Shown: positions 1 to 11,100 of the stretch, piece after piece | Position numbering within the stretch: the first letter of the stretch is position 1 | Layout: the number at the start of each line of letters is the position of its first letter | Source of the DNA: Centroberyx gerrardi | Lineage: Eukaryota; Chordata; Actinopteri; Beryciformes; Berycidae | DNA length: 64,000 nucleotides | Assembly (NCBI RefSeq): GCF_048128805.1 | Contig: NC_136020.1 | Coordinates: forward strand, 10,319,153 to 10,383,152 | Direction: 5' to 3' | Program-made: the position numbers and the translations under genes | The notes under the pieces: model-generated | Told to the model about the DNA's origin: nothing | Databases searched by the model: none | Seen by the model: the letters and a program-made list of their open reading frames with translations, nothing else

Positions 1-1382
1 AACAAAGGCTTTTCTCTCACCTGTTGCTGCCGTGCAGCTTCAGAGATTTCTTTGAATTTGGTGACTTTAAAACTCCTGAACTCAAAACTTAAAGTCAGTA
101 CAATTATGCTAGGTCACTGGCTAAAATGCTAATATGCTAATATTACGTTTATACGGTAAGCTCAGACACCAATTGTAGCTTCAAGTGTTTGTAAAATTTA
201 ACCTTAAAGTAGTTGCCAAAACCAAACTGTTCATTTCAGTATATTCTGTACTAAAACGCACTTGTGTTTATACGTTGTTAAATGCTGTAGAGCTTTATTT
301 GTGGGCATGGCTCATACACTGTTTCATGCCACATTCTTGGCTTTTGGTTGTAGTTGTCCTGCCATCTTGCCGGTACTAAGTTTTTCATTATGATTCTTTC
401 TTTTCTTCAATTATGTATGTTTAATTTCATTGTAAACATTAATCATATGATAAATTGCAAAACAGGATTGTGTATTACAGTGGTAACACTGAATGACTGA
501 TTCAGATGCATTCACATGTTGATTTACTTTTTGGTTAGGTTTTCCATTTTGATGGATTTAGGATGGCGAGCTACCTGATTCACTGGATCTTTTCAGAACT
601 GGATTTCATCTTCTGATTTCCTTGAACTGGACTTTAGAGTTGGGTTGCTAGTTGCTACAGTACACTTCTGTGTGGTAAGACAAAAACATTACACAATGCA
701 CATTCACTGCCCTTAATGGTGCAGCATGAACTCTTAATATTAGTTGGTAACATGAAACAATGTAAGCATTGAAGTCTATGCGTTTTGTGCTTTCAAAGGT
801 GATATTGAATCTATTGACGTCAGAATATGACATCAGTTCAACTCACAAATCACTTAGGTATTTGAAAGGTTATTCATTGATTCACTGGTGAGTTTTGTAT
901 CGGTGATATTTAAAGTGTGCGTTGTTGTAATTCTTTACTGGGGTGGTTATGTATTAGGGTTTTTGTCAGAATTTTGCACTTTCAGTACAAATCATTGTAA
1001 CTACAAAGAATCTGTCTGGTCTCATTATTTAGTATATTATTATATTTAGTATACTGTATACCAGCCATGCCTTGACTTTAGTTTACTCCAATAGCCTGCA
1101 CAGTCCCCAGATCTCAACCCATGAGCACCTTTGGGATGAGGTGCAGTGGGATGTTCACAACAAGAGAGTGCTGCTGAAAAATCACCATCGAGTCAGCATG
1201 GACCGAGATCGCTGTGGAACGTTTCCAGCACCTTGTTGAATACATGCCTCAAATTTCAGGCTGTTCTGGAGGCAAAAGGGGGTCCTAACCCTGTACCAGC
1301 TAGGTGTGCCTAAGTAATTGGATACTGAGTGTATGTCACAGTGATGCCCATATACACACATACATGTCATTATTGTACTCAC
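1..1382. other. Left-edge intron of parp11-like gene
   Basis: No coding exon is recognisable here on either strand apart from a decayed Tc1/mariner fragment at about 1090-1325. The minus-strand parp11-like gene should continue through this stretch to its ADP-ribosyltransferase exons beyond position 1, so this is inferred to be intronic. The rest is AT-rich, non-repetitive sequence. Confidence 0.5.
1090..1325 (+). mobile_element. Tc1/mariner transposase C-terminal remnant
   Basis: Read on the plus strand, the sequence decays from the typical end of a Tc1/mariner transposase: a 'PQ-S/I-xx-EHLWDEV' segment, then a 'F-P/Q-xx-HLVE'-like segment ending in 'AVLxAKGGP'-like codons and 'YQLGVPK'. The frame is broken several times and no intact terminal inverted repeat is visible, so it is a dead fragment inside the parp11-like intron. 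Confidence 0.6.
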
Positions 1383-1455
1383 TTGATAGGGTTCATCTGT
1401 ATTGATTCTCTCCCAGTGACAGGGAACAGGCAAGGCCAAATTATCACATATAAAC
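1383..1455 (-). CDS. parp11: parp11-like exon, linker after WWE
   Basis: Acceptor tctctcag, donor CAA|gtgagt. It encodes FICDNLALPVPCHWERINTD and EPYQ. It is the last parp11-like exon that can be seen before the window edge. Confidence 0.8.
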
Positions 1456-2890
1456 CTGAGAGAATGAAAGCGAGAGAGAGAGAGAGAAGGAAAGGGGTCA
1501 CTGATTAAATTGTTCCAGCAATGTCAGGCTGTAATGAATTCCACTGCGTTTAGGTGCATTATATAAATACAGCATGTGCTATTTGGCAAATGTGTACATA
1601 AAATAAATAACTTTGCCATAAGATATCCTAAGTATTTGTGCCTGGAGGAGAAATACTCCTCCCTTGCCCCTCTCCCCAGGAAGATCAAACAGCAGGGTCA
1701 GCTGCAGGGCAACACCCTTGGATCTGGCAGCTAATATCTCTTCTCCTTTATAGGAATGGATGAAGTGAAGACAAAAGTTCTCTGCATGTTTACTCCAACC
1801 ACTTTTGTTACTGGCAAATATTATACACAGTTGCTCAAGCTTACCTGAAGCCAGTTGCAGAGTGGAGGGAGCGTTTGATTGGTCGCTGCTTCCCCGTCGT
1901 TACATTTATCTGCCGCATGACTGGCAAGGAATTAATCAAGATTAGGGCTTCAGGAACTTAAATATTCATGCACCATTTCTGAAACAGGATTAGCTCTGAT
2001 TTAAAATAAATTATCTTTACCAGAAGTTTTACACTACTTTCCATTCAAGATTCTGTAGGCTGAATATTTTGTCTGGTGAAGTGGCTCCAATAATACTTTG
2101 ATTATGCACTGCCAAGCAGAAAGGCGCTCTGTCATGGTACCTGAGAAGTCCAGCCTGTACGTATATTTGGCAGTGTAGAATTCCATGACACCGTGTTGGT
2201 TCCTGTTGTAACACTGTTCAATCTGAGCGCTGGTCACAGAACACGCCGCACTGGGATCAATCTGACAGAGAGGTTGGGGGAGATGAGCTAGTCAACTGCT
2301 AAACTTAGGAACAAATGTGATGGGGTGAATAGAAATGAATGAAGCAATGGGCACAGGAGTGAGAGGTGGGTGGAGGGATGGATAGATGGATAATTTGGTC
2401 TCCAGCCGTGCCGTGGAGGGCAGAGAGCACGCAGGTTTTCATTCCAACCAAACACTATGCCAGGTAATTTCGATGATTAGGTCCTCCTCTCTGGTTGAAG
2501 GTGTGCTAATCAGTGAAAACCACCTGGTGTAGTGTTTGGTTGGACTGAAAACCTGCATACTCTCGACCCTCCATGGCACATGATGAACTTGGAGACCCCT
2601 GATTTAGAGTATCGCAGAGGGAGGGACAAAGGTTGGGATCAGTTAGATCTAGGTAGGCTTGTTCTCTGTGAAGTCCTTTGAGACATGCTTTATGATGAAG
2701 ATCTATATGAATAAACTTGACTTGATGGACGTGTCCAAGTAGGTAAAGTTATGCTGACATGTTACCTCAAACATATGCCACACTCCACACTCAGCCAAGT
2801 AGAACCAGCACCAGTTTGGCTCTGAGGTGTCCATCTCCTCAATCTCTGTGGACTCCTCCTCTGGTGATCTGATGGCTAACATAGCTAAAT
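1383..2890 (-). CDS. parp11: parp11-like, WWE-domain N-terminal part (3' truncated by window)
   Basis: Four exons on the minus strand join in frame: 2890-2766, 2261-2141, 1920-1845, 1455-1383. All have AG acceptors and GT donors. From the ATG at 2882-2880 they give 129 residues. Residues about 24-103 form a WWE domain, a fold that binds iso-ADP-ribose: EPNWCWFYLAECGVWHMFE, then a segment ending in KYTYRLDF. VTTGKQRPIKR and VPCHWERINTDEPYQ follow, in the same order as in human PARP11 as I remember it. PARP11 is a mono-ADP-ribosyltransferase linked to the nuclear envelope. The catalytic domain is not in the window. The start is uncertain: exon 2890-2766 begins in phase, so an upstream coding exon cannot be excluded, but the ATG at 2882 sits near where PARP11 starts. 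PARP12/PARP14-type WWE proteins fit less well. Confidence 0.82.
1845..1920 (-). CDS. parp11: parp11-like exon, end of WWE domain
   Basis: Acceptor ttgccag, donor TTCAG|gtaagc. It encodes VMRQINVTTGKQRPIKRS, matching the PARP11 linker that follows the WWE strands. Phases 1-in and 2-out agree with the neighbouring exons. Confidence 0.82.
2141..2261 (-). CDS. parp11: parp11-like exon, WWE domain second half
   Basis: It begins in phase 0 after ctgtcag and ends CTCAG|gtacca. It encodes residues IDPSAACSV through YTYRLDFS, the strand-rich half of the WWE domain. Confidence 0.82.
2397..2597. mobile_element. Foldback MITE with ~75-bp inverted arms
   Basis: The left arm (2397 to about 2470) and the right arm (about 2520 to 2597) are inverted copies. 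Both start GGTCTCCA at the outer end and share a 'GCAGGTTTTCA..CCAACCAAACACTA' core. This resembles the Angel-type miniature elements common in fish. It lies in an intron of the parp11-like gene and encodes nothing. Confidence 0.7.
2766..2890 (-). CDS. parp11: parp11-like exon with start codon and WWE core
   Basis: The acceptor (tttcag) precedes 2890 and the donor is GAG|gtaaca after 2766. It encodes the acidic leader and the two diagnostic Trp-x-Trp/WHMF segments of the WWE domain. Confidence 0.8.
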
Positions 2891-4002
2891 CTGAAATTAA
2901 TAAGTGAAGACAAGCACACACTTAGGCAAACTGCAACTACAAAAAAGTCAAGGTATGGGCCAAGCTGCTGTTTATTCTACCGGTAAGACAACCTAACGTT
3001 AAGGAGATGCTTGCATGACATGGTCGTGAGGACATTTCACCCTGTAAAGTAAATTCAAATTCATACAGGAAATGGCTCGAGTCAAATTGCCAGCTATCGT
3101 TACCAGCTACCGCACCCGGTGCTTTTGAACTGTACGGATGTCTTACCAGTTTTTCCAGTCTAGCTCTGACTGGGTCACTTGTGGTCGTTGTGGGGGAAAA
3201 AACTCAGTCATGCATTATGAATAAAGCACCAGAAATCGCAGGCTCAGCGTGAGAATGAGTGACTACATAACAGTTCGTCTTGCTATGGATTGTTTACTTT
3301 TATTTCCTGGTTCGTCACGTACAGTACGTCACGGCATTTGTGTCATATGACTCGCCTCATTCCTCTCCGCGCGCCCCCACAGAGATAAAGAGTATCTCAT
3401 GGGTTAAAATAGTATAAACCAAACACGATGACTGACATTGTGTTTTAGTTTACAACACAAGCAAATTAAACAATCAGGTTAGGCATGAATAAATATACGT
3501 ACTGAAATAATGTGTTGCCGATAGTGTCCGCGTTACGGCTTCAATGAATAGCGACAGGAATGTATGGAGGGTTTACCCACTCAGTTTATCCACTTTTTTT
3601 ATTTGCGGATAGAGCCCCCCATCTCTTTTTTAGGCTACAAAAAGTCATCATAAATAGGCTACATCATTCCGATATACAGTAGATTTGTAAATATATATAT
3701 ATACATTTTTTTTTAAGTGCATAAAAACTCTTCTGAAAATAGAAGTAATTCTTATTCATAATGGTCGCTGCCTTATGATGATCACCGACTGGATGTCAGC
3801 GTATCCCCACCTTTTAGTTTACCGCTCCATCACTGAATAGTACTTTATTTCTATAGACATGGAGACAAAAGGGGAGCTGTCCCTCTGCTGGTGAAGCCCC
3901 TCCTTAGAATAAGGCTTTTCTTCTAACTTCGCTCTCTGCAAGTCAGTCAAGGAATTTTATATCGCCGGGCGCCGCCGCAAAGTCAGCTCTGAAAACTCGT
4001 GG
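2891..4002. promoter_or_regulatory. Head-to-head promoter interval, parp11-like / slc6a12-like
   Basis: Two divergent genes leave only about 1 kb here. CpG-containing patches lie at about 3360-3385 and 3963-3980. A candidate parp11-like non-coding exon ends at a good minus-strand donor (CTG|gtaaga, exon end 3147). If spliced to 2890 it carries a 21-codon upstream ORF closed by a stop across the junction. On the plus strand a donor TGG|gtgagt ends a possible first exon at 4002. Transcription starts are not determined; the arrangement is inferred from gene orientation. Confidence 0.4.
3850..4002 (+). other. Candidate 5' non-coding exon of slc6a12-like gene
   Basis: A GC-rich stretch (cgccgggcgccgccgc at about 3963) ends in a strong donor, TGG|gtgagt, with 4002 as last exon base. 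The coding exon begins downstream; a possible acceptor tttatctag ends at 4419. The 5' boundary is arbitrary. Only splice consensus and position support it. Confidence 0.3.
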
Positions 4003-4534
4003 GTGAGTATGCATTCTCATTTGTTATTATGAGGCTATTAATAATACTGAGTGGGCATAAGAAACTCTTAATTGTCTCGTTGCTATGTTTTGCAGTTCTT
4101 TTCATTGTTTTTGCAATCCTCTTAAATAGCTTAAGCCTTTTTCGTTATAGATATATTCAGAGTTATAGGTTTGTAGTCAGTTGCATTTAGAAGATTGATT
4201 GTTTTGTCAGAATTTTTTTCTATTGGCGTCCGTGTTAACCAGCCCAGGAGACTTTAATGTAGTGCATTAACTAGGATGTTTATGAGAGCAGTTCAGTGAA
4301 GTGGATGTGTTGAGGAAAATGTTGGTCAGGTAGAAGGGGGGGGCACAGTATATGAAAAATGTGCATTATTAGGGCCCCTGGTCAATTAAAGTGTAATAAC
4401 AGGGTTCCTATTTATCTAGGCTATATCAATATAAGGGTATGGAAGAGGGGTGGAGAGAACAAGACAGAAGTACACCATGTACTGCATTTGACACGTGTTC
4501 ATGTGTACATACAACAGAGAGAGAGAGAGAGGCA

Positions 4535-4724
4535 ATGACCGAGGAAACAGCCCCAGGAGCCCCTCTTGGAGACTCGGGGCCCCAGAAAGGGGTTCCTGAG
4601 GATGGGGTTCAGGCGAGGGGCAAGTGGGCCAACAAGATGGAGTTCCTGCTGTCCATGGCTGGAGAAATCATCGGCCTTGGAAACGTTTGGCGCTTCCCCT
4701 ATCTGTGCTACAAGAATGGAGGAG
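4535..4724 (+). CDS. slc6a12/slc6a13-like: slc6a12/13-like exon 1: start, N-terminus, TM1
   Basis: Residues 1-63. ATG 4535 follows a short (GA)n run and gives an N-terminus of family-like length, ending in the TM1 motif with E44 and the gate arginine R53 (VWRFPY). Donor GGAG|gtgaga, phase 1. Confidence 0.88.
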
Positions 4725-7700
4725 GTGAGAGAGTGTTTGGAGAGAAGGTAGAGACGTATGTGGTGCGATGGCTAGTCATGAGCAGGTGGAAGGTGTTTGC
4801 TTTTCCAGTCTAGTCTGGAAGACATTATCACTGATCCATCACAACTGACTACCTTTATAAATAAGAACATTGTAGCGATAGACTGATGGGGGGGTGTGTG
4901 TGTGTGTGTGTCTACATGCATGTTCCCTGTGTGTGTTTATGTAAGCGAGAGAGACAGAAAACAGATCGAGAGAGGTCATGGGAGGTTGATCATGAGAATG
5001 AAGAGAGAGAGAGAGAGAGAGGGTGGAGAGAAAGAGAGGGGAGTGTATTGCCTCAGGGACTTCACTCACTCTTACAACGCTGTGGGTGGACTTATTTCAG
5101 GGTTTATGTCAGAGATTAGGGAACAACAAAAGTCATGCATGCATCCATCAAAAACAAAGGCTACCAGGCTTGCTACTGGCTGCAGATTCCTTTATAATCA
5201 TCTCAATGGCTCTCTGTATCCACTTGATGAAAGATTCCCATTCAAAGTCGTTCATTCTTGTCGCTGTAGTCAGGAAACATTTCATAATATCCCATAAATT
5301 CCCTATTGATATTGCAGAAGCTTAATGCAATAAATCTTATCTCTGTGTAAGTTCTTGTCCCAAAAATAATCCATTCTTTAAAACCATTACTCAGCTTTTA
5401 TTCAACCGTTTGCATCAGTGGTTCTTCAAGTGGGGTCCTTAAGGGAATAGGGAATAGTTTAATTTCACTATAATTTAATTAAGTAGAAATTACCGCAATT
5501 AAAGAATGTTATGACTGTTCTAATCATAGGTTTCACTTCTACTATCGTCTCCCCACGAACAGTGTAGACAGTTTAGTCTTCTCAAAACTCTTCCCATATG
5601 TGAGTCTGTGGGACTAAATGTTATCAAATGGGGATTGTGTTTTATAATGTGTGTTTATTTGGGGGGTTTGTGACAGTAAAAACGTTTGAGAAGCCCTTGC
5701 GTGAGACTTCTTTGTGGGTGTCTGTATTCGCAGGTGTCTTCTTCATCCCTTACTTCGTGTTCCTCTTCTTCTGTGGTATCCCTGTGTTCTTCCTGGAGAC
5801 GGCGCTGGGCCAGTACACCAGTGAGGGAGGGGTCACCGCCTGGAGGAAGATATGTCCCATGTTCGAGGGTAAAAACGAGGCTTGGGCAGATTCTTGTAGC
5901 ATGACACAAGGATTTGAAATGTATACATAAAAAAAAAAAAAAAACAGGCACATGATTGGAAAAAACATCATATGGTATTTGTTTGCACTCTGGTACGCTC
6001 TAAAGGCATCCAACATATGTTAACTGTTAAGTCTTATATTGTCATGGTTTCCATTCAGATCCTCAAACATGAAATGAGCACAGTGGCCTTGTCAGTTATT
6101 TTAGGTTAGTGCAGATATGTAACCTTTCTGAAGGGGTTATAAGAGCTAGTTTTTAAATTTGCTGCAATTTCACTTTGGCAAAACATTTTACTATTGGCAA
6201 AACAGTTTTACCACCTCCGTAGAAGTTCAGGAGCAGTCAACCTGCAACATTATCTGCCTTGGGAATCCGCAGGCTTTTTTCCCAGAGTCTCAATTTTATT
6301 GAAAACAGGCAAAATTGCTTCAGGACACATAATTAAATAATAGCCTCTGTGCCAACCATACTGTGTTTGTAAATGTGTTGCAAACATGAATTTTAGATTA
6401 GTTTAAAACAAAAGGGAGTGGTAGGGCCTCCAAAGTAGCCAATGTCGGTGGCTGACTGTTCATATAAACGTCAAACACTACAGATGTTTTACCAGAGTGC
6501 AAAAAATAAACATTTAACTGGAAAGAAAACATGCAGATCTCAGTGTTGGAGACAGGGAACCAAACCAGGACCGGAAATGTCCACTAATATAAAACCACTG
6601 TGTGAAAACTGTGTCCCGCAGGTGTGGGGATTGCGTCCCAGGTGATCGTGATCTATCTGAACATCTACTACATAGTGGTGTTGGCCTGGGCCATCTACTA
6701 CCTGATCAACTCCTTCAAATACCCGCTGCCCTGGTCCACATGTGACAACTGGTGGAACACTGGTGAGGAGCGGGAGGGTGTGGGAAGAACTAACACAGAT
6801 CAGACTGCGTTAAAATACATGCATGCACACGCCTGTGTATTATTAATCACCAGCGCTTAACACCAAATCTTGCTCTGCTTGTTTTGCTTCCGCTGCATTT
6901 GGATACACATGAAAGCGGCTGTCACTCCCTTTACTACTGAATCTAAAAAGATAAAGATTGTATAGACTTAAGGAATTCGCCTGCCTGTCGTTCCCCTTGT
7001 TAAATGTGGACAAATCATCCCTTGCCCCTGTATCTCTCTTTCCTCAATCTCTCAGACATGTGCCACAACCGCCTTAGCTATTTCGCCAACCCCCATATGT
7101 TTAACCTTGGGTCCAACTGGTCATTCCTCAACAACAGCACTATATCTGCCGACTACTCTGCCGACTACACTGACATGTAAGTTGCACTACGATTCCTTTT
7201 TATCCTGCTGTAGCTGCTAAAATGTTATTAAAGATAGGATTTATGACACACACTGATCCGCTCAGGTCTAATTAATTGACTGCTACAGTTATGTGATTGT
7301 GTGTATTTATATGTGACACATTGAAAGAATTATAAGAAATAAACGATGAGCCTTGTCCTCCATTGATGGAGCAGGTTTGGAACACACCCATACATAATGT
7401 GTTGATCAAGGAGGGAGAGGCTAACATCTCTTTTTGATTACCGCCTGCGGACAGCTGCAGGGTGAAAAGTACACCCGCTAAATCTAAATGACACATCAGG
7501 TCTAGCTCTTACACTGGTTGAAGGTACTTTTTATATTGGATACAAATCCGCCAATGGGTGGGGCAATTTCACTGGTTTCCAATTCAAATCAACTTGTCAT
7601 TTTCTTGATACGACTGGAACGATCTGCTTTAGATATTGAAGATGATGTTTTTTTAGAAAATTCCTGAATCAGTTGAAACTGCATTGGAAAGAAATTGAAA

Positions 7701-7995
7701 TCTCACAGCATTTTCTTCACTTGTTTTAAAAAAACTAAGACAGAATATGAAACTAAATGACTTAAAATGCACATTTTTTGCATTTCTGTGACACTATCTG
7801 AAATGTCTTGATGTGGTAAACCACACTGGTACTCCATTGTTTACAATTACTATTTGACCGAGGTCTGATCCTCAATATTGCTTTGCTTCCTTCAGCTGAC
7901 TTTGATTTATGTCCTTCTGTCTTTATATCTCCAGCAATGAAACTTCCAGCCTTATGGGAATCAAGTCACCTGAACTGGAATTCTGGCTGTGAGAA

Positions 7996-8029
<34 letters not shown>

Positions 8030-8090
8030 CCCTAACGCTAACCACACACACAACAGACAACGCAACAATCTCTCTCATTGTCTTTCTCTT

Positions 8091-8121
<31 letters not shown>

Positions 8122-11100
8122 ACCCTAACCCTAACGCTAACCACACGCACAACAGACAACGCAACAATCTCTCTCTTTGTCTCTCTCTCTCTCTCTCTCT
8201 CTCTCACGCACGCACACACACATCTTGCTACAACATGAGGCAGCTTTGACAGTATTATCATACATCCCAGTCTGTGTGTCTTTGGGGCAGCATTCCTCAG
8301 CGATAGCACTTAATGCTTCCCAGATACCAAGAGGCCATCTTTATTCTCAGGCTGCTGAGTGAGGCTGATGCTAATGGACACAAAGAAAGGTGAAGCAGGG
8401 CCACCCAAACACAGCACACAGCAGGAAAATGAGCCAATTACGCTCCTCGGGGAGCCATAGACTGACCAATTACAGCAGCCGATTCAAATTCCAACTTCAG
8501 GACTGAAAGTTGTTTGGCTCCCTCTTTTTCTCGCATTTTTAATATCAGACATTTTGAAACACGGTTGCTGTTCTCCATGTGATAAATTCCGGATTTGGTA
8601 TGAGGAACTGATATTGGGAAATCATCTGACGTCTACACTGCACTGCCTCTCCCCGTGTTTTTTTTTCTACAGTTTTAAACTCTAAGCCGCCCAAAGTAAA
8701 CTAAGGGGGATTTTATAGGATTTGAACATCTGCATTTATGGCGCAGATGTCTGCTGCCTCTCGGAGTATTTAACTCTGTCTCCATATGGACACAATAAAT
8801 GGAAAGATGGCTTTGAATGTGTTCTTCTCGTGCTGTTTTGTCAGCTCACATTTGTACCAAGTTGGATTTATTTGCAGTGGGAGAAAGCCTTTGAAAGTAG
8901 AATACAGAGTGCAGTTGTGTGCATTGCATGTGTGTACATCCATCATTCAGTATGTTTATTTTAATGTGTGTGATCTCTTCCCCTCAGTAACCGTGTGTTG
9001 AGGATGTCAGACGACATGTCGCTGGGTAAGGTACACTGGGACCTGGCTCTGTGTCTGCTGGCGGCCTGGGTGATCTGCTACTTCTGCATCTGGAAGGGAG
9101 TCAAGTCTACAGGCAAGGTGAGTACTGACCTAGCTTACATACAGTATTACACTGAATGTACAATGAACAAAATAGTAGGGACATCTTCCTGATACTGAGT
9201 CGCAGCCCCCTTTTGCACAATCTACACCTTTATTGTGTCAAAGCTTCTTGAACTCGTCTGCTTCTCTTTATCTGCATCTCCTCCTTTGTGATTGGTATAG
9301 ATTAAAAGTCCCCAATAAAATGAACTCCCATTACTTTTACTTTCCTGGAAAACACAGTATCTTTCATGGTGACCTCATGCTGCACTAGTAGGCATAAATA
9401 TAATTTTCTAACCAATAAAACCATCAGAGTTTTGAACAATCCCGCCCATCTGCACCCCTCCCATCAAATAAAACTGCCTTTCTCTCCCTGACTCATATTC
9501 CATTGATTTAGACTTTTCAATGGCCCCTCACTGTGTTATGTCCAGGAAAAAGCATAAAATCAAGAAAGTAAAGATGCCATTTCATGGGGTCTTTAATAAA
9601 GGAAATCAATAAGATATGATGGTTTTTACATGGATTCACCTCATCAGTGTAAATCATGAGTAAGTGTCCCTAATATTTTGCACATTCAGGGGCGAATTCA
9701 CAAAGAATGGATTGCGGCCGCTAATAGCACCATGAATTACGTATCATTTGCAACCGCTATTTGCTCCGTCTCAAGGACCGATTCACAAAAGATATTGCGC
9801 TAATGATATGCCAGCGCAAACACGCCCATAACCTGTTGCAACTGAGTGCAATTTGCCCCTGTTTTGCGTCTGATTGCAATTATCAATGTGGCAAAGTATA
9901 AATGTTGCCTTTGCGCCAAGAACACAGTAGGCAGGACAATGGCAGAGAGAAAGAGAAAAACGACATTTTTAGACCGCGAGCTGCAAGTCCTGACAGACGA
10001 GGTGCAGAGGCATTCCTCAAAACTTCAGGCAAGAAATTTAACCGGGACTGTGAGAAACCATATTTGGGATTTAATATCCCAGTCTGTCAGTGCTGTTGGT
10101 GTTTCCAAACGCACACCTTCAGACTGCAAAAGAAGATGGCATGATTTGAAGTGGAGAACAAAGGAGAATGTAGGGGAGCTTTATTCATTTATTTTTCATG
10201 ACACAATTGCATCCTGTCACTGCATCCTTTGTTTGTCATTGCATCTCACTGCATCCCAAAATAAACTAGAAGGGCACTTGGAGAGCGCAGACCTCCGCCT
10301 AGGCCAATCCAGTCTTCTATGATATGCAAATGTGCAAGCGCAACCAATATATGGATCCGCTCCAAAATTTAATGGGTTCTTCCTTGGCCCATGCTACACC
10401 CTTCCACAAAGTTTCATGAAAATCGGGCTGGTAGTTTTTCCGTAATCCTGCTGACAGACAGACAAACAAACACACAAACAAACGGCACCGAAAACATAAC
10501 CTCCTTGGCGGAGGTAAAAAATGAGTTTGAGCGGGGCTGTCCATGGTGCTGAATCTTTAGGCCAAAATAAAGCCCACTGTGCTGACTACTGAGATAAGTG
10601 AAAATATTTTCAGTGAGAAATTAAGTTGTATTGATTGTTTGGTTGTACTGATTTATTTGCTGATTTACTTTCCTTGCATGTGCAAACATACTCGGCATAA
10701 TAAAAGAATTCTGATTCTGATTCTGAAGCAATATGTGTTAAAGTTCTATAGTAATAATAATAATAATAATAATGTCAAAATATTATTTACAGACTGTATT
10801 TACAGACAATTTTATTTTTTAGGTCACCCAAAGGTGGAATTGTTGCAGAGACATTTGCAAGGTCAATTCAATTCAATTCTAAGTTAAATCAACAAGTGAT
10901 ATTCTCCTTCAAAATATCCGCTCACGAGCACGCCTGGCATTACGATGCCTTCACCTGGCTACAATCACTGCTGCAATGATCACTGGAAAGTCTGGGCGTG
11001 ACACCCCTTATAAATGCGCTTCAATTACCACCAACTCTCTGAAGACGCTAATAATTTCACTCTAACTGCGTGTGGCAATTAGCGCTGATCTTTGTGAATT

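Noticed and set aside
3999..4190. Small hydrophobic ORF in the 5' intron of the first transporter
   Set aside because: It starts at a splice donor and is AT-rich chance reading with no family resemblance.
4439..4534. In-frame upstream ATG giving a 32-residue N-terminal extension of the first transporter
   Set aside because: The extension is unlike SLC6 N-termini and ends in a (GA)n-encoded Glu-Arg run; ATG 4535 gives a normal length.
10174..10322. C-terminal part of the SANT ORF as a functional domain
   Set aside because: After residue ~78 the reading runs into non-coding DNA just ahead of the LINE fragment.
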